From the NCBI GenBank assembly GCA_016787665.1, contig JAEUUC010000009.1:257744-321743 (forward strand): 64,000 nucleotides of DNA. The letters are read 5' to 3'. Position 1 is the first letter of the stretch; each line of letters opens with the position of its first letter. Positions 35,504 through 45,094 of the stretch are shown here, one piece after another. The notes beneath the pieces were generated by a model. It saw nothing but the letters and a program-made list of their open reading frames with translations. It ran no database searches and was not told where the DNA came from. A program made the translations under genes and the position numbers. This stretch comes from Cyclobacteriaceae bacterium. Lineage in GTDB: Bacteria > Bacteroidota > Bacteroidia > Cytophagales > Cyclobacteriaceae.

Positions 35504-36065
35504 AGCACTAATCTTTTCGGCACCCTCAGGATCCGGGAAGACTACTATAGTCAAGCACCTGTTAACACACAATCCGGATCTGGGATTCTCCATCTCCGCT
35601 TCCACCCGCGACAGGCGCGGCCGCACGGAAGAACATGGAAAGGACTACTATTTTTTAACCCCTGAAGAATTCAAGAAAAAAATTGATAACCAGGAATTCA
35701 TCGAGTGGGAAGAGGTGTACGCGGGCAATTTCTATGGTACGCTCAAGTCCGAGATTGAGCGCATTTGGGCAAGTGGCAAAAATGTGATTTTCGATGTTGA
35801 TGTGCAGGGGGGCGTAAACCTGAAGAAATATTTTGGCGAAAGGGCACTCGCCATTTTTGTGAAGGTGCCCTCGTTGGACATTCTGAAGCAGCGACTTGCC
35901 GGCCGCGGTACCGAAAGCGAGGAGAGCCTGTCGCGCAGGTTGTTCAAAGCCAAGTTTGAACTCACCTTTGAGGATAAGTTTGATGTTGTTTTGGTAAACG
36001 AAGTGCTCGACCGATCCCTGGCGGAGGCGCAACGCCTCTATGACGAATTCAAACGGAAACCCTGA
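35493..36065 (+). CDS. gmk: Guanylate kinase
   Basis: A 190-residue protein with the ATG at 35493 inside the anti-sigma gene. P-loop FSAPSGSGKTT (about residues 7-17), GMP-binding region STRDRRGRTEEHGKDYYFLTPEEF, and FDVDVQGGVNLKK. It phosphorylates GMP/dGMP to GDP/dGDP. Followed directly by nadD with a one-base overlap (TGATG). Confidence 0.96.
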   Translation: MAGKALIFSAPSGSGKTTIVKHLLTHNPDLGFSISASTRDRRGRTEEHGKDYYFLTPEEFKKKIDNQEFIEWEEVYAGNFYGTLKSEIERIWASGKNVIFDVDVQGGVNLKKYFGERALAIFVKVPSLDILKQRLAGRGTESEESLSRRLFKAKFELTFEDKFDVVLVNEVLDRSLAEAQRLYDEFKRKP

Positions 36066-36652
36066 TGGATGCCCCGGCCCGGAAAATTGGTTTGTTCTTT
36101 GGGTCATTCAACCCCATTCATATCGGCCACCTCATTATTGCCAATATTATGGCCGAAAACACGGATTTGTCGAAAGTGTGGTTCGTAGTATCGCCTCATA
36201 ATCCACTGAAAGACTCCAAAAGCCTGCTACACGAGTTTGACCGGTACGACATGGTTAAAGCGGCCATTGCCGATCATTACAAATTGGAAGTCAGTGACGT
36301 GGAATTTCACCTGCCCCGACCAAGTTATACCATTGATACATTAGCCCACCTTGTTGAAAGGTATCCCAACTATAGCTTCCGTGTGATTTTAGGGGAGGAC
36401 AGCCTGGTAAATTTGCCCAAGTGGAAAAACTACCGGCAACTGCTGGACCTGTACGGGTTGTACATTTACCCGCGCCCAGGATCTGAAAAGACAGAATTGC
36501 ATCGACACCCGAACGTTACCCTGGTCGATGCTCCGCTGCTCGACATATCCGCCACTTATATTCGGCAATGCATACAAAATAATAAATCGATTCGTTATCT
36601 GGTACCCGAACCTGTTGAACAAATGATTCGTCAGAGGCATCTTTACCGATAA
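36065..36652 (+). CDS. nadD: Nicotinate-nucleotide adenylyltransferase
   Basis: A 195-residue protein. The nucleotidyltransferase motif GSFNPIHIGH is at residues 13-22, and the second motif is ISATYIRQCIQNNKSIRYLVP near the C-terminus. It adenylates nicotinate mononucleotide in NAD synthesis. Coupled to gmk by a one-base overlap. Confidence 0.95.
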   Translation: MDAPARKIGLFFGSFNPIHIGHLIIANIMAENTDLSKVWFVVSPHNPLKDSKSLLHEFDRYDMVKAAIADHYKLEVSDVEFHLPRPSYTIDTLAHLVERYPNYSFRVILGEDSLVNLPKWKNYRQLLDLYGLYIYPRPGSEKTELHRHPNVTLVDAPLLDISATYIRQCIQNNKSIRYLVPEPVEQMIRQRHLYR

Positions 36653-36702
36653 TTGGCTGAATTTGGTCAACCTTTTTCGTTTTTCTGCGTCTTGGTGATG
36701 TG

Positions 36703-39336
36703 ATGAAATCAATTCTTGCTGCAATTGCCGTTAGTCTGATAGCCGTGCCGGGTTGGGCCGGAGGCATTCGCGGCTTGGTGAAAGCCGATGATGGTAAAGC
36801 CCTGCCTTTTGCCTCAGTATTTGTACGGCAGACCGGAAGTGGCGCTGTTACCGATGGAGAGGGCCGCTATGAAATCGTGCTGGCGGCCGGAAAATATGAT
36901 GTACTCTTTCAATATCTAGGTTATGAGACGCAAGCCGTTGTGGTTGAGGTAAGCGAAGGGTTTGTTGAACTGAACATCACTTTAAAAACCCAGGTGATTG
37001 TTTTGCAGACCGTTACCATACGGGCCGGCAAAGAAGACCCCGCCTACACCATCATGCGCAAGGCCATAGCGAAAGCGAAATTTCATACCCAGCAAATTGA
37101 TACCTATTCGGCCAAGGTATACATCAAAGGGCGGGGACAACTGAAAGATTACCCCTGGCTGGCCAAAAAAGCCTTGGAGAAAGAGGGCATTACCAAGGAT
37201 CGCGTGTTCATTCAGGAATCGGTGAGTGAGATCAAATACACACGTCCTAAAAAGTTTGAGGAAAAGGTGATAGCGGTGTATACCAACGGCAATAACCGTA
37301 ACAGTTCCCCTAACGCCTACGTATTCGGAAGCTTTTATGAACCCGAAATCGCAGAAACAGTATCACCCCTGTCGCCAAAATCCTTTAGCTACTATCGATT
37401 CGAGTATCTCGGCTCGTTCAAAGACAGTCAATACGAAATCAGTAAGATAAAAGTCACCCCGCGGTCACGGGGGGATAACGTCTTTGAAGGCATCCTATAC
37501 ATCGTAGAGGACTGGTGGAGTATTCACAGCCTTGAATTAAAGGCCACAAAAGTTGGAATCAACTTTAACATCAAGCAGCTCTACAATCCGATTGAAGACA
37601 AAGCCTGGTTGCCGGTGTCCCAGCAGTTTCAGGTGGATGGGAAAGTGTTTGGGTTTGAGTTTGAAGGTCAATACCTGGCTACCGTGAAAGACTACAAGAT
37701 CACGATGAACCCCGAGTTGCAAGTGGAAATGAAAGTGATTGACGAAAAGCTGGAGAAAGACGAGGCAAAACGAGTGGAGAAGAGCTTCAGTAAGAAAAAT
37801 CAGCAGTTACAGCAACGGTTGAATGAGGGTAAAGAAATTTCAGACAAAGAACTTCGACAACTGGTGAAGGAATACGAGAAACAGGAGCAAAAAGAACAAA
37901 AAGAACCCGATGTGCTATTTGAATCAAACTACTCAGTTGATTCCCTGGCGTACAAAAAGGACTCCGCATTTTGGGCCGATATGCGACCTGTGCCGCTAAC
38001 GAAAGAAGAAATCCGGGGGTATTTTACTACAGACAGTCTGGCTGAGGTAGAGCGAAGAGAAGCAGAAGGCGATACCTTGGGAAGAAGAAAAAAGAAAGGC
38101 AAAGCCGGATTTCAACCCTGGGATATTCTTACCGGTGACACTTACCGGATCAACAACACTTCGTCATTCGAAATTCATGCGCCTTTTGGCGGCTTTAATA
38201 CGGTTGATGGGGCGTTTTTAACTTACCGGTTGAGTTATTTCAAGCGCTGGGTGAAGTCGGATTCAACCAAACCAGACGCGCGGCCGCGTTCATCACGCCT
38301 TGAAATCAGTCCGCTGGCGCGTTATGCCTTCTCGCGCGATGCGTTTTCAGGCACTCTGCGCATCGACTACCGAAGTACGAACAGGCGACTGACCCTGACG
38401 GGAGGGCGTTACATTCAACAGTTCAATCCAGATAACCCCATTCATCCGCTCGTTAACGACTTCACCACACTTTTTTTGGGCGACAACTGGATGAAAATCT
38501 ACGAGCATGATTTTGTAGAACTCCGCTATCGCGAGCGAATCAATCCGAAGCTGCTGGTTTACACCTATTGGACTGCCTCGAAACGGTATCAGTTGATCAA
38601 TACCACAAGCTATACCTTCTTCAAAAGCAACCGTGACCAATACACGCCCAACGCTCCGGTTAACGAGGAACTAACCGACACAAATTTCCCCACGCATAAC
38701 GCCTTGGTGGGCACATTCGGGTTGGAGGCAAAGCCCTGGCAGAAATTCCGGATTCGAAACGGCAACAAAATTCCCATTTCCGAATCCACACCCGTTTTTG
38801 GTTTGGAATACCGTAAGGGCTTCCGCGACCTGGCAGGCAGTGATATCGACTTCGATCAGTTGGAAGCTTCCATGCGTTATGGTTTCGACATTGGCATCCG
38901 GGGGCGGCTCGATTTTGCTCTTACCGCAGGCACCTTCTTGAACCGCAACCGCATGTACTTCATGGACTATGCTCATTTTATGGGTAACCGAACTCCGTTT
39001 GTAACCACCGATCCCGTGGGTAGCTTTCGTTTACTGGACTACTACCGACACAGCACGAATGACGATTATTTCACAGCCAACGTGCACTATCACTTTCGCA
39101 AATTCCTGATCACCCGAATTCCCAAAATCCGAATGGTCGGGATTCAGGAGAACATTTTTGTCAATTATCTTCAGACCGCTACCTCAAAGAACTACACCGA
39201 ATTGGGTTATGGGATTGATGGCATCCTGCGAATCTTCCGGCTAGAGGCAGCCCTTGCTTTGCAGGACTGGCGCGAGCAGACGTATGGTTTCCGCATCGGT
39301 ATTGCCAGCAGCATTGGGGTTAACTTCGCTGACTAG
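36703..39336 (+). CDS. DUF5686 outer-membrane protein with carboxypeptidase-regulatory domain
   Basis: An 877-residue protein. The ATG at 36703 opens a signal peptide (ILAAIAVSLIAVPGWA). Residues 20-100 form a CarboxypepD_reg-like domain (VKADDGKALPFASVFVRQTGSGAVTDGEGRYEI...YLGYETQ). The rest fits the Bacteroidota DUF5686 family: a long beta-strand-rich region, a charged coiled segment near residues 345-400, and a C-terminal barrel-like half with many aromatic alternating strands. Probably an outer-membrane protein of unknown transport role. Monocistronic. Confidence 0.87.
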   Translation: MKSILAAIAVSLIAVPGWAGGIRGLVKADDGKALPFASVFVRQTGSGAVTDGEGRYEIVLAAGKYDVLFQYLGYETQAVVVEVSEGFVELNITLKTQVIVLQTVTIRAGKEDPAYTIMRKAIAKAKFHTQQIDTYSAKVYIKGRGQLKDYPWLAKKALEKEGITKDRVFIQESVSEIKYTRPKKFEEKVIAVYTNGNNRNSSPNAYVFGSFYEPEIAETVSPLSPKSFSYYRFEYLGSFKDSQYEISKIKVTPRSRGDNVFEGILYIVEDWWSIHSLELKATKVGINFNIKQLYNPIEDKAWLPVSQQFQVDGKVFGFEFEGQYLATVKDYKITMNPELQVEMKVIDEKLEKDEAKRVEKSFSKKNQQLQQRLNEGKEISDKELRQLVKEYEKQEQKEQKEPDVLFESNYSVDSLAYKKDSAFWADMRPVPLTKEEIRGYFTTDSLAEVERREAEGDTLGRRKKKGKAGFQPWDILTGDTYRINNTSSFEIHAPFGGFNTVDGAFLTYRLSYFKRWVKSDSTKPDARPRSSRLEISPLARYAFSRDAFSGTLRIDYRSTNRRLTLTGGRYIQQFNPDNPIHPLVNDFTTLFLGDNWMKIYEHDFVELRYRERINPKLLVYTYWTASKRYQLINTTSYTFFKSNRDQYTPNAPVNEELTDTNFPTHNALVGTFGLEAKPWQKFRIRNGNKIPISESTPVFGLEYRKGFRDLAGSDIDFDQLEASMRYGFDIGIRGRLDFALTAGTFLNRNRMYFMDYAHFMGNRTPFVTTDPVGSFRLLDYYRHSTNDDYFTANVHYHFRKFLITRIPKIRMVGIQENIFVNYLQTATSKNYTELGYGIDGILRIFRLEAALALQDWREQTYGFRIGIASSIGVNFAD

Positions 39337-39343
39337 ATTGCTA

Positions 39344-39583
39344 TTATTTCTTCTTGATTTCCGGTAGCGCGGCAGCAGCTGCCTTTTCGGGATCGCCACA
39401 GGCCGTATCGCCCTCGCCAATCACTTTGCCACAATAACCGCAGGTAATACCCTCCTTGGCCAGGAACGGACTCTGGGTGGCACAGGTTCCACGGAATTCT
39501 CCATTTTTAACAAACAGCAGGCGCACAGACATCAAAAGAAAGAAAGCGCCAAAAATGCCGATGGTGAGCAGGAAAACAGCCAT
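39344..39583 (-). CDS. Small membrane protein with Cys pairs
   Basis: A 79-residue protein. One N-terminal transmembrane helix (MAVFLLTIGIFGAFFLLMSVRLLF) is followed by KNGEFRGTCATQ and CGYCGKVIGEGDTACGD, with CxxC and separate Cys that could bind a metal. Similar small proteins are found near sodium-pumping NADH dehydrogenase genes in Bacteroidota, but no such genes are in this window. Function unknown. It reads towards the DUF5686 gene and away from mazG. Confidence 0.78.
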   Translation of the reverse strand: MAVFLLTIGIFGAFFLLMSVRLLFVKNGEFRGTCATQSPFLAKEGITCGYCGKVIGEGDTACGDPEKAAAAALPEIKKK

Positions 39584-39648
39584 GGGAATTACCGATTATT
39601 GCGAGGGCAAAAGTACAACAGTAAATCCACATCCGAAGTTTCAGCATC

Positions 39649-40467
39649 ATGGCTAAAAAACCACTCGCTCAACCCGACCCCAACCGCCAGGCAAAATTAG
39701 AAGCCTTTGACCGGCTGCTAACCATCATGGACGAACTGCGCGAAAACTGCCCGTGGGATATGAAGCAAACCATGGAGAGCATTCGCCACCTGACGATTGA
39801 GGAGACGTATGAGTTATCGGACGCGATATTGGATGGCAATTATGCTGAGGTCAAGAAAGAGCTGGGAGACCTGATGTTGCACAATGTTTTTTACGCCCGA
39901 ATTGCCTCTGAACAAAAGCTTTTTGATATAGCCGATGTCTTGAATAGCATTTGTGACAAATTGGTGGAACGCCACCCGCATGTGTATGGGGATGTGGAGG
40001 CGAATGATGAAGCAACGGTGAAGGCCAATTGGGAAAAAATCAAGCTGCGCACCGGCAACCAGTCCGTTTTGGAGGGCGTGCCCAAATCTCTTCCGGCACT
40101 GGTCAAGGCCATCCGCATACAAGATAAGGCCCGGGGCGTTGGTTTTGACTGGGAGAAGAAAGAGCAAGTGTGGCAAAAAGTGGAGGAAGAGATGCAGGAA
40201 TTCAAGAGCGAGTTTAATGCTGAAACCGATGAACCCCAGAAACGGCAAAAAGTGGTTGAAGAATTTGGTGACTTGCTATTTTCACTTGTCAATTATGCCC
40301 GGTTTATCAATATCGACCCCGAAGAGGCACTGGAGCGAACGAACAAGAAGTTTATTAAACGATTCCAATATCTGGAGAGAGAATCTGCCCGAGACGGGAA
40401 AAAACTGGGTGAGATGACATTGGCCGAAATGGATGAATATTGGGAGCAGGCCAAGAAAGCTTACTAA
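39649..40467 (+). CDS. mazG: MazG nucleoside triphosphate pyrophosphohydrolase
   Basis: A 272-residue protein with two MazG domains. N-domain: IEETYELSDAI and ELGDLMLHNVFYARIA (E-E-x-x-E ... E-x-x-D metal site). C-domain: EEEMQEFKSE and EEFGDLLFSLVNYARF. It hydrolyses abnormal or excess NTPs to NMP and pyrophosphate, helping control (p)ppGpp or nucleotide pools. Its last four bases overlap the convergent outer-membrane protein gene. Confidence 0.94.
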   Translation: MAKKPLAQPDPNRQAKLEAFDRLLTIMDELRENCPWDMKQTMESIRHLTIEETYELSDAILDGNYAEVKKELGDLMLHNVFYARIASEQKLFDIADVLNSICDKLVERHPHVYGDVEANDEATVKANWEKIKLRTGNQSVLEGVPKSLPALVKAIRIQDKARGVGFDWEKKEQVWQKVEEEMQEFKSEFNAETDEPQKRQKVVEEFGDLLFSLVNYARFINIDPEEALERTNKKFIKRFQYLERESARDGKKLGEMTLAEMDEYWEQAKKAY

Positions 40468-41030
40468 TCGCGATCTCGTTTTAAAAAGGCATAACCAATT
40501 TTCAGCTGAGCAACTGGTGTCTCTCCAACTTTCGTGTAGGTTTCAAAACGTGACGAGAAGTACCCAATTCCTACTAAAAATGTCACGTTTAGGTTCTGCC
40601 GATAGGTACGTTGAAAACCCCATGCCACTGCCGGGGTAACAGTACTTTCGGGTACTTCGACCTGAGGAGAATTGAGTGGGCTGTCGACTATGTAACAAAG
40701 AACAGTCAAAAAGTTGCCGGAATTGCCAAAAATTGATCTTCCTTCACGCTGGCGTTTGGCCAAATTGTAGTATTGCCTGAACCCCCCACTCACCACTGGC
40801 GCGAAGAAAAAATCAGTATCCACTCCAAGACTAGATGACTGTGTTGCGAGGGCAAAACCAAAACCCGGGCTGATGACAAAGGTTCCCCTTGACGATAGCC
40901 GCCCTTCAAACTCGTAGGACGGATTGAGAAAAAAAACTTTATGCATCGTCATCACCTCGGGCATCTTCGACTGCGCCCAAACGGATGACGCTACCAGTAG
41001 AACAACTTGAAGAGGTAAGAAATACTTCAT
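40464..41030 (-). CDS. Predicted outer-membrane beta-barrel protein, unknown family
   Basis: A 188-residue protein. The ATG at 41030 opens a signal peptide (LPLQVVLLVASSVWAQ). The rest is rich in alternating polar/aromatic strands (FVISPGFGFALAT, VVSGGFRQYYNL, LNVTFLVGIGYFSSRFE, QLKIGYAFL), typical of a small eight-stranded barrel. It follows an AsmA-like gene by seven bases on the same strand and may share its transcript. Function unknown. Confidence 0.7.
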   Translation of the reverse strand: MKYFLPLQVVLLVASSVWAQSKMPEVMTMHKVFFLNPSYEFEGRLSSRGTFVISPGFGFALATQSSSLGVDTDFFFAPVVSGGFRQYYNLAKRQREGRSIFGNSGNFLTVLCYIVDSPLNSPQVEVPESTVTPAVAWGFQRTYRQNLNVTFLVGIGYFSSRFETYTKVGETPVAQLKIGYAFLKRDRD

Positions 41031-41037
41031 TTTGTGT

Positions 41038-43545
41038 TTAATTATCCCAGTCAAATTCTTCGGTCGTCAGTTCAAGTTCCTTTTTCTTTTTTTGCCCTTT
41101 GAGCTTGAAAGCATCTTTCAACTCCTGAACTTCTTTTTTTAGATCAGCCGAGATCTTCTTTTTCACCGCCTCTTTGTCGTAGACCACTTTATAGTTATCC
41201 GTGGTGCCCGTGATACGGAAAAACACTTTTGCCTTACCCGTCTTGTCTTCTTCAATCGCACCAAAGGCCTCGTCAGGGTCAACTTGGGCCTTATTGCGCA
41301 AGGGGGCCACCACGCGGTAGTCAATTTTCTGATCGAAGGTGTGCGTCCCACTCAGCTGGATCGTGGTCACATTGCTCTTAATTTCCATTTGGGGAATGTA
41401 AATGGTCTTGTTCTCAATGTGAATATCATTCTTCAAATCGGAGAACCGGAGATGGGCCAATCCCTCATCATCCAGATACTGGTTAAGCGCCTGCAACGGC
41501 TCAAAGTTGTTCAATTGACCGTTTCGCAGGGTAGCGGTAATATCTGCCACCAGACTCTCCGGCATTAGTTTGAGCTGAGGGGTTAGCGCGAACTCCAAAC
41601 TTACATCTGCTGTTGCCTCCCCTTTCAGATGCTGATCTTTGATAAAGTCCTGATAAAAGTTTTCAAACACATAAAAGACGCTATCCACGCGGATATTCTC
41701 CAGCTTCCAGCCGCTGGAGACTTCTATCCGACCCTCTTGCTGCGCATCCACTATACCATTGAATGAAAGTTTGCCGCCCATGGATTGAACGTTGATTTGC
41801 CGGGAAACGGCCATTTGATTTTTAACCAACAAATCCCCTTTTAGGTGTCTTCCCAAAAAATTCTTGTATCGTAGCTCCTGCACATCGCAATTAAAATTGA
41901 GATAGACTAATGGTGAAATTCGAAATGAGAAAGCATCAGCCGCTTCATTGCCGAACGCCAACAGAAGCACTTCATCCAAATCCAGGAAGTTTGATCTCAA
42001 ATCTGTCTCAATTCCAATGGGCTGTCCTTCAAATAAAAAATAAGTAATGATGTTCTTAAAAAAACCATTGAGCCGAAAGTCGCTCATTCCAAACCGGCCG
42101 GTGACGTTGCTCAGAGCCAGGTCATTATTGTTAAACTGCAGTTGTCCGTTCAAATCGCTCAAGGCTACTTTACGGGGTCCATAGTGAAGGGAAACATTCT
42201 GCAATTCGATGGCACCTTCCGTTTTCACTTGCTGAGCTGTCGCCCTTTTTCTGAGTTTGTTTACCTCACCCTCAAACCGCACATTGGCCACTAACTGGCC
42301 GGTAAGCGAATTGACATCCGGCAGCGGGTAAAAGGAAGCCACATCTGAAGCATCAAGCGCTCCTTCAAAGGATAGCGCCACAAACGGATCGTTAAAGTTC
42401 ACCAGCGAAAAGTCGGCCGCAAAGGATTTGTCGTTCAGTTCCCCGCTGATGTCCTTGAGCAACAGTCTGGCCCGGCCAAGGTCCGAAAAGGAAGCAGTGG
42501 TAAACGAGCCGCGCAGGTTGAGTTTTTGCAAGCGGGCCCGGTATTCCGGATGAAAGATTTCAGCATCGGTAAAACCAAATGAAATCGACAGCAAGGGATC
42601 CTTTCGTGCACTTATCTCGCCTTTGAGAGACAAATCAAAAAATACATCGCCTTCGCTGCGGTACTCCGCTAAATGACGAGCCTCATTCTGCGGCAGCAGA
42701 GACAAAAGGGTTTGGACATCGGTGTCTTTACCTGCCACGCTCAGGTCAATTTCATTCTTCTCCTGAAATGAGTACTGACCACTGACGTCAAATACCGATG
42801 ACCCGGTTTCGAGGGTAGAGGGTTCGAACGTTATGCGATTGATCTCATCATCAAATAAAAGGCGGACTTTTGCAAGAAAGAGCTTGTCCTGCAAGAAAAG
42901 CCGGTCGCTCACACCTATTTGCTTTGTGGTGACGTCACCCTGAGCCACAATCGAATATTTGAGACCATCCACCCGAACGGTGGTAATCAACTTGTCACTC
43001 CGAAAGATATGGTCTTGGCGGGATTGTTCATCTGCATACGAAACAACAGTATTGAGCAATCGCACATTGCGCAAATCAAAACGGATAGGGCCCCCAGGCG
43101 CTGTTGCCGCTTCTTTTAGTATGTTATAGTTAGGCTTGCCGTTAGCATCAACCTTCAGATATGTCTTGCTATCACTGATTCGGAGCGCATTAACGGTATA
43201 GTGACCTCGCCAGACCTCTATCGGGTCGAGCGAAAAAGAAATGCGCCTGGCCTCCAGTAGTGGAAATTTTTCCGGGTGACTGTCTTCCACGTATACCTGT
43301 TCAAAAACGAGAGACAGTCTCGGAAAATCATCCCACCAATCCACATCAATTTTACCTATGTTGACCGGGGTATTCAGACTCTTATTTGCCTCCTCGATAA
43401 ACTGGCGAACGAGCCGATCCTTATACAGGTAGACGGATGCCAATGCCCCGGCCAGCAACAGCACGATGGGCAGCAGTACGAAAAGGGCAACCTTGCGAAG
43501 AACTTTCAAGAGTTTGAAAAATGGCTTCGTAAAAATAAGGTACAA
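41038..43545 (-). CDS. AsmA-like envelope protein
   Basis: An 835-residue protein. The only available start is a TTG at 43545; upstream in frame there is a stop. One N-terminal transmembrane helix (VALFVLLPIVLLLAGALASVYLY, residues about 18-40) anchors a long periplasmic region. The AsmA N-domain is at about 40-150 (ANKSLNTPVNIGKIDVDWWDDFPRLSLVFEQVYVED), and the C-terminal AsmA_2-like part near 640-780 (NGQLNNFEPLQALNQYLDDEGLAHLRFSDLKND). Such proteins form lipid-transfer grooves between membranes. The last 40 residues are Lys/Glu-rich. Confidence 0.85.
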   Translation of the reverse strand: MYLIFTKPFFKLLKVLRKVALFVLLPIVLLLAGALASVYLYKDRLVRQFIEEANKSLNTPVNIGKIDVDWWDDFPRLSLVFEQVYVEDSHPEKFPLLEARRISFSLDPIEVWRGHYTVNALRISDSKTYLKVDANGKPNYNILKEAATAPGGPIRFDLRNVRLLNTVVSYADEQSRQDHIFRSDKLITTVRVDGLKYSIVAQGDVTTKQIGVSDRLFLQDKLFLAKVRLLFDDEINRITFEPSTLETGSSVFDVSGQYSFQEKNEIDLSVAGKDTDVQTLLSLLPQNEARHLAEYRSEGDVFFDLSLKGEISARKDPLLSISFGFTDAEIFHPEYRARLQKLNLRGSFTTASFSDLGRARLLLKDISGELNDKSFAADFSLVNFNDPFVALSFEGALDASDVASFYPLPDVNSLTGQLVANVRFEGEVNKLRKRATAQQVKTEGAIELQNVSLHYGPRKVALSDLNGQLQFNNNDLALSNVTGRFGMSDFRLNGFFKNIITYFLFEGQPIGIETDLRSNFLDLDEVLLLAFGNEAADAFSFRISPLVYLNFNCDVQELRYKNFLGRHLKGDLLVKNQMAVSRQINVQSMGGKLSFNGIVDAQQEGRIEVSSGWKLENIRVDSVFYVFENFYQDFIKDQHLKGEATADVSLEFALTPQLKLMPESLVADITATLRNGQLNNFEPLQALNQYLDDEGLAHLRFSDLKNDIHIENKTIYIPQMEIKSNVTTIQLSGTHTFDQKIDYRVVAPLRNKAQVDPDEAFGAIEEDKTGKAKVFFRITGTTDNYKVVYDKEAVKKKISADLKKEVQELKDAFKLKGQKKKKELELTTEEFDWDN

Positions 43546-43650
43546 GAATCAAACCAAAACATGAAATAGCAAGCCGCGGTAGTTTACTGGCGCTTCATCG
43601 CAACTGCCATTTGGCTTTTCGGTTTTGAACCAGCGTTTTGGGCCATTTTT

Positions 43651-44314
<664 letters not shown>

Positions 44315-44316
<2 letters not shown>

Positions 44317-44340
44317 AGCCCCAGAAAAAACTGAGGCTTT
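44315..44340 (-). terminator. Hairpin after tRNA-Val, possible terminator
   Basis: AAAGCCTCAG / CTGGGGCTTT (minus strand, one G-T pair) with a six-T loop follows the tRNA by two bases. The sequence after it is only partly T-rich, and the GIY-YIG frame opens at its end. The same hairpin is present in repeat unit 1 near 43965-43990. Confidence 0.5.
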
Positions 44341-44342
44341 GT

Positions 44343-44416
44343 GGGAGCTGAGGGATTCGAACCCCCGACCCTCTGCTTGTAAGGCAGATGCTCTGAACCA
44401 GCTGAGCTAAGCTCCC
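44343..44416 (-). tRNA. tRNA-Val (anticodon UAC)
   Basis: A 74-base cloverleaf on the minus strand: acceptor GGGAGCT/AGCTCCC, D arm GCTC..GAGC, anticodon stem TCTGC/GCAGA with loop CTTACAA (anticodon TAC), and T arm GGGGG-TTCGAAT-CCCTC-like. CCA is not encoded. It reads GUA/GUG valine codons. It has a full promoter upstream (44435-44465) and carries the GIY-YIG repeat on its 3' side. Confidence 0.96.
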
Positions 44417-44434
44417 TTCTGAATTTTGGGACTG

Positions 44435-44464
44435 CAAAGGTAGAAGAGAATCGGAATTGTGCAA
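44435..44464 (-). promoter_or_regulatory. Promoter of tRNA-Val
   Basis: On the minus strand TTG (44464-44462) is followed after 19 bases by TACCTTTG (44442-44435), a complete Bacteroidota primary sigma promoter. The predicted start is about 10 bases before the mature tRNA 5' end. The rest of the gap 44417-44606 holds nothing else recognisable except a -7 element for the YHS gene. Confidence 0.82.
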
Positions 44465-44593
44465 AAGTCAATTCTGCCGTTTTTTGGCCTATTTCCGTGA
44501 TTTTTTCAGCTTCGATTCGTCAGCCGCCCGACATATGGGCTCATTGGAGGGGCATAACCGAACCCGTTAACTGACCGCTCACGTTAAGGCTGG

Positions 44594-44601
44594 TAAATTT
44601 G
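44594..44601 (+). promoter_or_regulatory. Candidate -7 element of the YHS gene
   Basis: TAAATTTG matches TAnnTTTG exactly and ends five bases before the ATG at 44607, so the transcript would be nearly leaderless. No TTG at the -33 distance. Confidence 0.4.
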
Positions 44602-44606
44602 ACGCT

Positions 44607-45041
44607 ATGAAAAATTGGATGTTCATTCTGCTGTGCCTGATCGGCTACCAGGCCACCGCCCAAGGCCTCATCTTTCAAACTTCCGAAGGTGCCATCAAAG
44701 GCTATGATCCGGTGGCGTACTTCACACAAAGCAAACCCGTGAAAGGAAAAAAAGAATTCAGCGCCTCCTGGCAGGGGGCCACCTGGTATTTCAGCACGGC
44801 CCAAAACCGCGACCTGTTTAAATCGACACCGGAAAAATATGCGCCCCAGTATGGAGGTTTCTGTGCCTATGGCGTGTCGCGCAACTACAAAGTGAAAATT
44901 GAACCCGAGGCCTGGACGATTTATGAAGGCAAGTTGTACCTGAACTACGACTTGGATGTTTCCAAAGACTGGAACGAGGATAAGCCCGGGTACATCAAAA
45001 AGGCCAATGCCAACTGGGTTACATTAAAAGACAAAAAATAG
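44607..45041 (+). CDS. Secreted YHS-domain protein
   Basis: A 144-residue protein with a signal peptide (WMFILLCLIGYQATAQ). The YHS domain spans about residues 28-75: IKGYDPVAYF, KGKKEFSASWQGATWYFSTAQNRDLFKSTPEKYAPQYGGFCAYG. YHS domains bind metals or accompany metal transport, and secreted YHS proteins are often found with copper or heme functions. The C-terminal part is charged. Monocistronic by spacing. Confidence 0.9.
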   Translation: MKNWMFILLCLIGYQATAQGLIFQTSEGAIKGYDPVAYFTQSKPVKGKKEFSASWQGATWYFSTAQNRDLFKSTPEKYAPQYGGFCAYGVSRNYKVKIEPEAWTIYEGKLYLNYDLDVSKDWNEDKPGYIKKANANWVTLKDKK

Positions 45042-45094
45042 CCCGGCTGAAATAAGATCGGCACGATTGCGTCTTAGCTTGCGCGTACCACCGC

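Noticed and set aside
44343..44471. ORF on the minus strand across tRNA-Val (GSEHLPYKQRVGGSNPSAPT)
   Set aside because: It is the translation of the tRNA itself; no start signal and no homology to a protein.
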